Positions 39,501-51,500 of a stretch of 64,000 bases of DNA are shown here, in pieces. Position numbers and translations under genes: made by a program. Each line of letters starts with the position of its first letter. Within the stretch, counting starts at the first letter, position 1. The notes under the pieces were generated by a model. That model was not told the DNA's origin. It was given only the letters and a program-made list of their open reading frames with translations, and made no database searches. This DNA is from Dermatemys mawii (taxonomy: Eukaryota; Chordata; Testudines; Dermatemydidae). Location: positions 67,886,663-67,950,662 of the forward strand of contig ML677341.1 of assembly GCA_007922305.1 (NCBI GenBank), given 5' to 3'.

Positions 39501-42500
39501 GTTGTTTGGCAGCAGCCTGCTTTGTCCACTGCATGCAGGAAGAGCAGCCCATTGGAGCTAGCTGGTAGGGGCTTGGAACCAGAGTGGACCGGCAGCCCCT
39601 CTATCAGCTGCCCGCTCCCCTAAGTTCCATGTGTGGCAACCATTCAGCAAGTTATCAACTGCCAGCAGTTCAGCTATCCCTCCCCCCATTACCATGTGCA
39701 GCTTCTGCACTCTGCCTTTGAGCTGCTCCCAGGATCCTCCTGCTTGCTGTGGGGCATAGGGGGGAGGAAAAGGGAGGGACTAACGTCAGGGTGTCTCACT
39801 CCCTCCCTGCTCCTGCACCCTGCTTACCCCTTCTCTATATAGAGCAGAGTGGGGACATGGACTGAGACAGAAAGAGAGAGCTTGAGGCAGCAGCTGCTGT
39901 CTCATCTTCCTGATCCACTTAAAAAGACAATGCTGAAGTGACAAAGAGTCCTGTGGCACCTTAAAGACTAACTAAAGTATTAGAGCATAAGCTTTCATGA
40001 GCTAATACCCACTTTGTTGGATGCATGCAGAGGAAGTATCCAGGGGCAGGTATAAATAGGTAGGCAAGAACCGGGTTAAAGATAACAGGATGGGTCCAAT
40101 GAGGCTGAACCAGCTGTTGTCTCTAATCAGGGAGGGTGAGGTATTCCTCTAGCAGCTGAACTGGAAGTGCAAACACCGAGAGAAGAGAAACTGCTCTTGT
40201 AGTTAGCTAGCCATTCAAAATCTCTGTTCAGTCCCAAATTGATTGTGTCAAATTTGCAAATGAATTGCAACTCTGCAGTTTCTCTTTGCAGTCTGGTCTT
40301 AAAGTTTTTTTGCTGCAAAATGCTGATCTTTAAGTCTTTCATGGTGTGTGCAGGGAGACTGAAGTGTTCTCCTACAGGTTTTTGTATATTGCCATTCCTG
40401 ATATCTGATTTGAGAGCTAGTTCATCATTTATCAGTAAGGTATTCCCTGGGAAATATCCCACCTTCTAACTTCACCACCTCAACCAAGCTTCAGAATCAT
40501 CATTGCTGTGTACAGTATTAAACTGTTTGTTTAAAATGTATACACTGTGTGTGTATATATGGTGTTTTTGTCTGGTGAAAAAATTTTCCCTGGAACCTAA
40601 CCGCCTCTATTTACATTAATTCTTATGGAGAAATTGAATTCGCTTAACATCGTTTTGCTTAAAGTCGCATTTTTCAGGAACATAACTACAACGTTAAGTA
40701 AGGAGTTCCTGTACTTATATTGAGCAAGCCTGAATACTTAAAAATCTAAAGAAGAATATGAGAAACCAGCACCAGGAATTCATACATTCAGCAGTTTTCT
40801 ACCACTCAAAGCCATGATTCTGTATATTTGGCAAACTTAATTGCAGCCAGAAAATTCAGCTGCAAGAACCAATGGCAACAAATTTTTTTTTTAAGTTAAG
40901 ACTTTTTAAAATAAGATTGATGTACTAAAAACAAATTTACGGTAATCTGTGCAATATGTTACAATAAAGTAGTATAAAAATGATTACATTTTTGAAAACA
41001 ATGTCTCAAATGGCATAATAAAACAAATTTTAAATAATCATATTTAATATATTAGTTCAAAGACACCTCAGCCAGTTTTGAGACGCAGGATGCTACACTC
41101 TGAACAGACATATTTTGGTCAAGATCCTCAGTTAGTTTCATTGAAGTTAATGTAACTCTGCCACTTTATACCAGTTCTGGATATCTAGCCCACTAACAAA
41201 TAATGGACTTTTTAATTGTTTAAAGGAGCGTTCCATGATTTTTACTCAGTTATCCTAATAATACAACAAGCTTAATATTTTATGAGAAACATGACACATT
41301 GAAAGCTATAATATGTAATAGTGTATTGCATGTCACTGTATGGCTCTTAATTCTGGCAAGCAAGAAATGATGTATAGTTTTAAGTACGTAGATGTCTTGG
41401 CCCTAAATTTCAAAACTTGAACGCCTGAAGTTGTGCATGTGATTTTACATCTAGATTCTTAAATAAGAGGCCTGATTTTCAGAGGTGCAGAACATGTGAA
41501 ATTCTTGTTGATTTATATGGCAATTGAGGGTGCTTAGTATTTTTGAAAATCAGACCTCTTTTATTTAGGCCTCTAAATATGGATTTAGGTGCCTAAATTG
41601 GGGAACCCACATTACAAAATTTGGCCATTTTAAGTATAAATGAGTGACTAAGTGGAAAACCTTCTTTTTTAGATAAATTGCAGAAACTTCATTGGAAAAC
41701 AGTTGCATGTTGTCAGCACATTTAATAAAAAGACAGTTTCCGGACACCATTTTGTTCCTGAGATGCCAGATATGTATACAGGTCAGAACACATTCCAGCA
41801 TAATCCAGTCCTTTCTTCCTCCAAAAAATTTTGTTTTGCATTAATTTTTACCCTACCTTAGAATATCTCTATCATGCAGATTTAGAAGCTAATGAATTCT
41901 GTTTTTACAAATGTATGAGTGCTTCAGAAGTATTATTTTGAAAGGAACTAGATAGCTCAGGTGCATTGTAATGGTAAGAAAAGCCTTTTAAATCTATTCA
42001 AATTGAATAATAGTGAAAAGTTGAAAGCCTTGGCAGGTCCTTCAGAAGGAAAAAGAAGACATGGTTCTAAATATCACATATGTGTCAAGCTATCACATAC
42101 AAGAGAGGGCATGGAGATTGAATTAAGGAAGCTGGGTAAAATCACTGAACAGTAGATGACACTGAGAGCACAATAAAGATAGCATCCTTGCTCTTGCTTC
42201 GGGTGCCCAGTACGCCATCTATTATTTATGACAATAAAACATATTTGAAAAGTTTAAAAGTAGTGTTATGGACTATCAGTGCTTTAGAGTGGAAATCTAA
42301 TCAAACCACTGTATTAAATGTATTTTGTCTAATAGTTGAGAAATTGTTCAGCTATGTCTATGTTTTTATATTTCACTGTAAAAGTCCTAATGACTGCTTC
42401 CTTTTAGATGGCAGTCAAGCACAAGCCCTAGTTTGTGTCCCTCTTGATGTGACGGACACACTGAAATGTTTCAGAGAAACCCTAGAAAAATCTAAGTACC

Positions 42501-45500
42501 ACAGCAGAGCACTTAGACACAGCAGAAAACTGCTTTCACTATTTCTTGCTCACACACAAGGTAAGGTGTTTGTTATGGTGTCCCTTAATTATGTGTGTGT
42601 GTGGTTCCAAGCCACCCCATAACAAGTGACTTCACTGGTACGTATTCTTAGTAGCAAATATTGGAAAATCAATTTTTAAAATCCAGTGATAGTTGTTGAG
42701 AGTATGATAATAGTCACTTTTATTTAAAGAAAATTCTTGTAAGGCCAAAATTTAACCAAGCATTTTCTTTTTAAGAACTTAAGAATGGCCATGGTCTTAA
42801 AAAAATAATAAATAAAATTAAAAGGAACTATTGTTTCACACAACCCAAAGTCAACCTGTGGAACTCTTTGCAAAGGATGTTGTGAATGCCAAGACTATAA
42901 AAGGGTTAAAAAAAGAACTAAAAAGGTTTATGGAGGATCAGTCCAACAATGGCTATTAGCCAGGATGAGCAGGGATGTTGTCCCTAGCCCAGAGGTGGGC
43001 AAACTACGGCCCGTGGGCCACATCCAACCCGGGGGACCATCCTGTTCGGCTCGGCTGAGCTCCCGGTGCGGGAGGCTGCTCCCAGATCCTCCCCCACCTT
43101 CCCTCCTCCCCTGAAGCCACACCGCCACACAGGCAGCGCTCTCAGAGGGCAGGGCTGTGTGCTCCTCCAGGAGAGCGGTGCAGCATGTCTGGCTCCGGCC
43201 AGGCCACCAGCAGCGTGGTATGGGAGCCGGGGGATCGGATAAGGGGCAAGGAGCGACTGGGGGCTGTTGAATGGGGCAGAGGTTCCGGGGGCAGTCAGAG
43301 TACAGGGAATGGGGTGGGGGGGGGCGGGGAGGGTTGGATAAGGCATTGGAGTCCTGGGGGTCTGTCAGGGAACAGAGGCGTGGATAAGGGTCAGGACAGT
43401 CAGGGGACAGTTGTTAGCCAGTATTTGGGCCTCTTGATGAGTGATTTTCATTAAGAGGACAAGTTGAAGATAGAGTTAGGAATTTCTCTAATGCAGGCCT
43501 GTTTGTTTGTTTGTTTGTTTACAAGGATTGTATGTACAGTTCTGTTTCCCTGAACATAATAGAAACAAAGAACAGCAGGCAATTTCCTTTCTCAGAAATC
43601 CAAGTCTGCCTTTCCATTGAGTACCGTGCCTCAGAAAAGCTTCTGTCTGCTTCTCATGTTTCTGTTGGCTTTATTCTCAATTCACAGGCAGACATACAGC
43701 TGTAACCAATATCATAGTCCTTGCATTTGCAAATAGTTTAACCTCCTCTTATTCTCCTTGGTTATTTCTTGTTCAGGCATTGTTCTGCACCCAGGTGCCT
43801 GGGGATGTGGCTTCCTATTACTGTGAACATTACATAAAGGAACATTTGATTGCTCCTTCTACTTAGCCTGAAAGAGGAGCTGTCAGGGTTTCCTCCCCAC
43901 ACTGAACTCTAGGGTATGGATGTGGGGACCCACACAAAAAGATCCCCTAAGCTTATTTTACCAGCTTAGGTTAAAACTTCCCCAAGACACAAGTTCCTCC
44001 TCTGCCTGGATGATAGGCTGCCACCACCAAGTGTAGAACAAAGAACTAGGGAAGGGTCACATGGATCCCTATTCCCTCAAAATATCCCCTCAAGCCTACA
44101 CCCACTTCTTGGGAAAGGCTTGAGATAAACCCCTCACCAGTCCTTACAGGTGAGCCCGATCCAAAAACCCTGGTTCTTTAAAACAATGGAAACTCAGGCA
44201 GATCCTTAAAAGAACAATTTTATTTAAAGGAAAGCTAAAAAAAAGTTACCTCTATAAAATCAGGATGGTAGTACTTTTTATAGAGTCACGAAAAGATCCA
44301 AAAACACACTAAGGTACCTCTTCCAGCTTAGTTTCAAAGTACAGAAAAAACATAGGGATATTCCCCTCTAGCAAGAGAAATTCACAAGTGAGAAGCAAAT
44401 ATAAGCTAACACTCCTTGCCTGGCTATTACTTACTATTTTTGTGATAATTAGAGACTAATGTAGAATTAGTTGGATGAAAGAAATGGCTGTCTTATTCCT
44501 CTGAAATCCCAGAGCGAACAACTCACAAACAAAAGGCACAGAAAACAAAACCTTCCATCCCCCAGATTTGAAAGTATCTTCTGTCCACATTGGTCCTTTT
44601 GGTCAGGTGCCAACCAGGTTATCTTAGTTTCTTAACCCCTTACTGATAAGGAGGAATTTGTAGGCTACTTTTATGGTTATGACAGAAGCGCTTAGGACAG
44701 TGAGGTCTTTGATTATCTATAGATCAAAGACCCTCATGATGGCAGCCATTAACATCTTACAGCATCACAACATTTATTTTTCAAGACACAATGAATCACA
44801 ACTTTTAAAAAATAAATGCAAGAAGATCAGCATTTATGAACATACCTACAATATGGTCAAATGCAGTCTCCTGAATTTAAAACTGCCTATTTTGTGGTAT
44901 GCAGTGTTGTTGCAGCTTTATTAGTCCCATGATATTAGAGAGACAAGTGGGTGAGGTAATATCTTTTGTTAGACCAACTTCTGTTGGTGAGAGAGGCAAA
45001 CTTTGAAACTTCAGGATTTGAAAAAGAGCTCAGGTAAACTTGAAAGTTTGTCTCTCTGACCAACAGAAATTGATTCAATAAAACCTATTACCTCACTGTC
45101 ACATTCTAGTGTGTAGTCCACACCAGACCAGTGAGGGATTGTGTCACCACCTGCCCTGCACTCTTGGGTGCCTTAGAAAGCTTTCCTCTTGTAGGTCCTA
45201 ACCTGGGCCACTCACAACCAACCTGCCAGCATGCAGTTCACACCCTGTGTGTCTGTGTATAGTTGTAGTTGTGGTCCAGCAGCTCTGACCCCAGCAGCCT
45301 GTCGGCAACACTCCAGTGACACTCTGGCTTCCCCAAGTTATGCATGCTACCCACAGGGTGACTCCAACACACTCCTAATCTCATTTTTTCCCCAAAACAT
45401 GTGTTCTGCACCTTTCAACCCTCTCCTGGCCAGTTCAGTTATTAAAGATCTGTTGCCCTTGTAAAGAATCGATCAATATTCAATAGTCTGCTACTTTAAC

Positions 45501-48500
45501 TGAGTTTACCAAACAGTTTAGTTTAAACACAGCACTGGATTGGTTTAGATTAAAAAAAATTATTAACAAAAGGATTTTAAGTGAATTCAAATATCAGATT
45601 TTAAAATGGTTACAAGAACAATAAAGATAGAATGTTTTCTAGTAGCTAAAACTTAACATGCTAGACTGGATTCAAGGTAAAATCCTTACCACATGTTCAC
45701 AGCAACAGGACTAACCAACTTCTCAAGCCAGAACTCTTCCCAAAGTTCAAAGGCTGGGTCCTTTGTTTTAGGTGAAAGAGAGAGGCAGCTTGGGTTTTTC
45801 TGACCCTCTCCTTTATAGTCCAAACTCCAATTAACCTTTAAAGTGAGTTCTTCAAAGAGTTACCTTTCAAAGCAAAGTTTATTCAAAGAGTAAAGAAGGC
45901 GACAGTCTAGTGGTGAAGGAGGCTCCATGCTATTTGTATCTTCTGCTATCTCCCCTCCTTGCTGTCTCAAGGACCCTGTTTACTACTTATGTGAGGTAAA
46001 CTCTTTTTTTGTTCAGAATACTTCTATCTGGGCAGGGCTATGTAGTTTCGAACATACGGTAAGAACACATACAGGGAGATTTCAGAACTTTATATATAAT
46101 GTTTTTACATACATTTCACCATGATATTATTGACCAGAGAGTTATTAGTATTCAACTGATACCTCACAAGACATATTTTGTACAAAGATTATTGCAGTAG
46201 TGTGTAGGGTGTGAATACAGAGATGCTTTAGGTCACACTCTTCTACCTTGTCTCATCTTGCACTGTGGTGATGCCGATCAATGATGTATATATAAGGTAC
46301 CTATTGTGCCTTTGTGAAGGGCACATTCCTGAGAAACATGCAATTTTCAGGCCCTTCCCTAAGAGAATGCAAAAGGCAAAAGAGGCTTGCCAAAAACTCT
46401 TTTTAGTGGAGAGTCTTAAGCACTCCTCTTCAGATCAGCTGTAGTGGCTCTCAACACTCAGTTGAAGGGGACAAATAAGCAGGCTCATAGCAGGCCTGAG
46501 TGAGGGAAGATATCAGCATCCTAAGGCCTAACTGGTTCCTACTACTTCAGTTGACTGCTTGTTCTCCTCAACTGGGTTTCGGGAAGCAGCAGGAAACAGG
46601 AAGCTCCCTGAGAAGCTGGTGTTAATCAGTCCAGGTTCCTGAGGGTGCCAGAGAGGTACATAAGAGGCTCCTCCTCCTCCTCCTCCTCTCTCTCTCTCTC
46701 TCTCTCCCTCTCTGCAGCTCCTGTTGCTTTCTGTTTTTTCCCTCTCGCCTTTTCTTCTGCCTGCCTGTTCTGTCTCTTGTTCCCTCCTTCCTCCAGCACA
46801 GCACTCCACCATCTCTGTGCATCCAGAGCAGAGAGAATACTTATGCACCAGCAGCAGACACAATTTTCTACATTCTGGGTCCTAGTGATACCCCACCCCG
46901 AAGTCGGGCACCTGAGGCAGCCACATCAGTTCGCCTCATGGTAAGGCCAGCCCTGTACTTAGAGATTATTCAACTAGATTTCTACTTGTGTTAAGCTATA
47001 CTATAAATATGCAAATTTAGACCTACCGTTCAACATTATAGCTTACTTCACAATGGCAACTACCACAGTTTCTTTGAGAAGTGTTCCAATCTGAAAAATT
47101 TGTAGAGCAGCAACATAGGGTTCAGTACATACATTTACACACAAATACTCTTAGTAGAGGCATGAAAATCTGATGCCCACTTTGGCAAAACTATCTGGCA
47201 GTTGCTATTCAGGTAAAATCTGAGATCCACCTCCTTTGATTTAGGTTACTACTTGTAAGGCACCAGGAGTGGAATAATATGAACAAGACCTTGAAGAAGA
47301 AGCAGAAACAAAGTTGAACTTTGTGACTTTGTCCTCATCCACAATTATTTCATATTTGGAGACAATATATACCTTCAAATCAGCGGAATTGCTATGGGTA
47401 CCCTCATGGCCCCACAGTATGCCAACATTTTTATGGCAGACTTAGAATAACATTTCCTTGACTCTTGTCCCCTAATACTCTTACTCTGCTTGCGCTATAT
47501 TGATGACACCTTCATCATTAGGACCCGTGGAAAAGAAGGCCTTGAGGAATTCCACCATGATTTCAACAATTTCCATCCCACCATCAACCTCAGCCTGGAC
47601 CAATCCACAAAAGTGGTCCATTTCCTAGACACAACTGTGCTAATAAATGATGGTCACATACACACTACCCTATACTAGAAACCTACTGACTGCTATACTT
47701 ACCTACATGCATCCAGCTTCCATCCAGGACATACCACTCGATCCATTGTGTACAGCCAAGCTCTAAGATACAACTGCATTTGCTCCAATCCCTCAGACAA
47801 AGACAAACACCTACAAGATCTTTACAAAGCATTCTTAAAACTATAATACCCACCTGGGGAAGTGAAAAAAACAGATTGACAGAGCCAGAAGAGTATCCAG
47901 AAGCCAGATACTACAGGACAGGCCCAACACAGAAAAAAACAGAAAACAGTTAGCCGTCACCTTCAGCCCCCAACTTAAACCTCTCCAGCGCATCATCAAA
48001 GACCTACAACCTATGCTGAAAGATGATCCCTCACTCTCACAGATCTTGGGAGACAGACCAGTTCTCGTTTATAGACAGCCCCCCAACCGGAAACAAATAC
48101 TCACCGGCAACCACACACCACACAACAAAAACACTAACCCAGGTACCTATCCTTGTAACAAATCCCAATGCCAACTCTGTCCACATATCCATTCAACTGA
48201 CACCGTTATAGGACCTAATCACATCAGCCACACCATTAGAGGCTCATTCACCTGCACATCTACCAATGTGATATGCCATCATGTGCCAGCAATGCCCCTC
48301 TGCTATGTACATTGGCCAAACCAGACAGTCTCTACACAAAAGAATAAATGGACACAAATCTGACATCAAGAATCATAACATTCAAAAACCAGTAGGAGAA
48401 CTCTTCAACCTCCCTGGTCATTCTATTAAAGACTTGAAGGTGTCAATTTTAAAACAGATAAACTTTCAAAACAGACTCCAACGAGAAGCTGAGGAACTGG

Positions 48501-51500
48501 AATTAATTTTCAAATTGGACACTGTCAATCAAGGGCTAAACAGAGATTGTGAATGGCTTTGTCATTACACTTTACACATTAATTGAATGCATTTCCTTAG
48601 TTAAGTTCCCTTCAAAGGTTCTTATCACCTGTCAGACACAGATCCAGTAGAAAAGTTTTTTTTCTCCTGCTGATAATGGCCCGTCATGGGAAGGACCCTT
48701 TACAGTCAAGGAGCGCCTGGGAGTGGTTAACTACCTCATAGCATTCCCTAACTCAACCCTAAAGCCTAAAGTGTACCATGTTAACTCTCTAAAGCCTTTT
48801 TATTCCAGAGAATTAAAGGTTTGTCAGTTTACAGCCCAGGGAGGAGATGACGCTGAGTGGCCTGAAGGTGTCTACTATGAAGGAAGCAGTGACGGTGGCG
48901 TGGAAGAGGTAAACTTCTCAATGACCCTCAGACGCATGCAGCGCCAGCAGATCAAGGAGCTGTGCACTAGCTTCGCACCACTATTCTCATCCACCCCAGG
49001 ACAGACTGAACAGGCATACCACTCCATTGACACAGGTAACGCCCACCCAGTTAGAGCCCAACCTTACTGGGTGGCTCCGCACGGCAGAGCTGCTATAGAA
49101 CGGCAGATCCAGGACATGCTACAGATGGGTGTAATCCACCCTTCTCACAGTGCATGGGCATCTCCAGTGGTTCTAGTCCCCAAACCGGATGGGGAGATAC
49201 GCTTTTGCGTGGACTACCGTAAGCTAAATGCGGTAACTCTCCCAGACAACTATCCAATGCCTCGCACAGATGAGCTGTTGGAGAAACTGGGACGGGCCCA
49301 GTTCATCTCCACCTTAGACTTAACCAAGGGGTACTGGCAAGTACTGTTAGAGGAATCTGCCAAGGAAAAGTCAGCCTTCATTACGCATGTAGGGCTGTAT
49401 GAGTTTAATGTGCTCCCTTTCGGGCTGCGAAATGCACCCGCTACCTTCCAAAGACTTGTAGATAGTCTCCTAGTGGGATTGGGAGAATCTGCAGTTGCCT
49501 ACCTTGATGATGTGGCCATATTTTCTGACTCCTGAGCGGAGCACTTAGAACATCTCCGGAAGGTCTTTGAACGCATACAAGAGGCAGGACTAACTGTTAA
49601 GGCTAAAAAGTGTCAAATAGGCCTCAACAGAGTGACTTACCTTGGACACCAGGTGGGTCAAGGAACTATCAATCCTCTACAGGCCAAGGTGGATGCTATC
49701 CAAAAGTGGCCTGTCCCAAAGTCCAAAAAACAGGTCCAATCCTTCTTAGGCTTGGCCGGATATTACAGGCGATTTGTACCACACTACAGCCAAATCGCCA
49801 CCCCACTGACAGACTTAACTTGAAAGAACCAGCCAAATGCAGTCCGGTGGACTGAGCAGTGTCAAAAGGCCTTTAACCAGCTTAAAGCGACACTCATGTC
49901 TGACCCTGTGCTCAGGGCCCCAGACTTTGACCAACCGTTCCTAGTAACCACAGATGCCTCCGAGCGTGGTGTGGGAGCAGTTTTAATGCAGAAAGGACCT
50001 GATCAACAATTGCACCCTGTCGTGTTTCTCAGCAAGAAGCTGTCTGAGAGGGACAGCCACTGGTCAATTCCCGAAAAGGAATGTTACGCCACTGTATATG
50101 CTCTGGAAAAGCTACGCCCATACGTTTGGGGATGACGGTTCCAACTACAAACCGACCATGCTGCGCTGAAGTGGCTTCATCACTTCACCAACAAGAACAA
50201 AAAACTTCTTCGGTGGAGTTTAGCTCTCCAACATTTTGATTTTGACATCCAACACATTCCAGGAACTTCTAATAAAGTGGCTGACGCACTCTCCCGGGAA
50301 AGTTTCCCAGAATCAATAGGTTAAAACTGTCCTCGGAATGTGGGACCTATTGTTAGTTTCATTGTAACCAGTAGTATGTTTACAGGTGCATGTGTTTTAT
50401 TAATTCTGTTTTTTCCTAGAGCTCCAGGAAGAAATCGCACCCAGTGACATTCCGACACCGTTTGCGATTTGGGGGGCGTGTCATAAGTGTGAAGTAGCCT
50501 AGAATTAGTGTTTACCTGTAAGGGGTTAAGCTAAAGGTAACCTGAGAGGTGGACAACTGACCAATGAGAAATTCCTCAGGAGACAAAGGATTTTAAGTTT
50601 CAGTTTCTCTCTGGGTCTCTCTCTGTTCACCTTGGCTATGGGATGAACACAGCTATGTCTTTCACTGTAACTATAGATTCTATTAAGTATTGTAGTCAGT
50701 AAGTTTACCTTCTTTTTATCACTTGGAAAGTTCTCAGTGGTGAGTGTTGGCTGGGTGCTTCTTGATATTGTAAGCTTCAGCAAAGATATCAACTGTGGGA
50801 GAAAATTGCCTCGGGGGAGAGGTTTGGTTTCTGAATCCTTTTGTTAATTATGGTAGATGCTGTTCTATTAATGGTTATAAGGGATTTATTCCTTTCTTTT
50901 TTTCTTTTATTAAAATCTTTCTTTTAAGAAGCTGACTGCTTGTTTTCCATTGTGTAAGATCCTGGTTTTGGATCGGGCACGTCTCGCAGGATCAGGCAAG
51001 GTTTGGGTTTTTTATTCTCTCAAGCTTTCCAGGGAAGGAAGAAGTTTGGGGGGTTAGTGGAAAGGGAAAGAAGGGTCCCAAACTACCCTAGACCTAGTCT
51101 GGTGGTGGCAGCGTACCAGGTCCAGATACAGAAGAATTTGTGTTCTGGGAAAAAACATTTTAACCCAAGCTGGTAAAATAAGCTTGAGGGGGAGTTATTT
51201 CTTTTTTCATGCGGGTCCCCACATCTGTACCCTAGAGTTCAGAGTGGGGAGGCAATCCTGACATGGCCCATCAAATTAAACAGCCTCTTAGAATTGGTAT
51301 GGTAATGTACAGTCTTTTTTTTGCTTTCTGTGTATATAAATACATCTTACTTCTGTTCCATTCTATGCATCCGATGAAGTGGGCTATAGCCCATGAAAGC
51401 TTATGCTGAAATAAACTGATTAGTCTCTAAGGTGCCACAACTATTCCTCGTTTTATTTACAGATACAGAGTAACATGGCTGCTAATCTTAAACCAAGCAG

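Larger units (their letters stand above)
48657..51263 (+). mobile_element. Ty3/gypsy retrotransposon, Gmr1-like, 5'-truncated
   Basis: The copy starts inside pol and ends with a complete 3' LTR. The order seen is integrase C-terminus, reverse transcriptase, RNase H, polypurine tract, LTR. No integrase follows RNase H: only about 150 bp separate the pol stop from the LTR. This order is known from the Gmr1-like group of Ty3/gypsy elements. The element lies inside a Penelope-like copy (47330-48650 and 51264-51500). The 5' LTR, gag, protease and most of the integrase are missing. Confidence 0.85.

Noticed and set aside
42188..42407. Upstream part of the 144-codon frame around exon t
   Set aside because: The acceptor at 42407 and the phase from exon s show that only 42408-42560 is coding.
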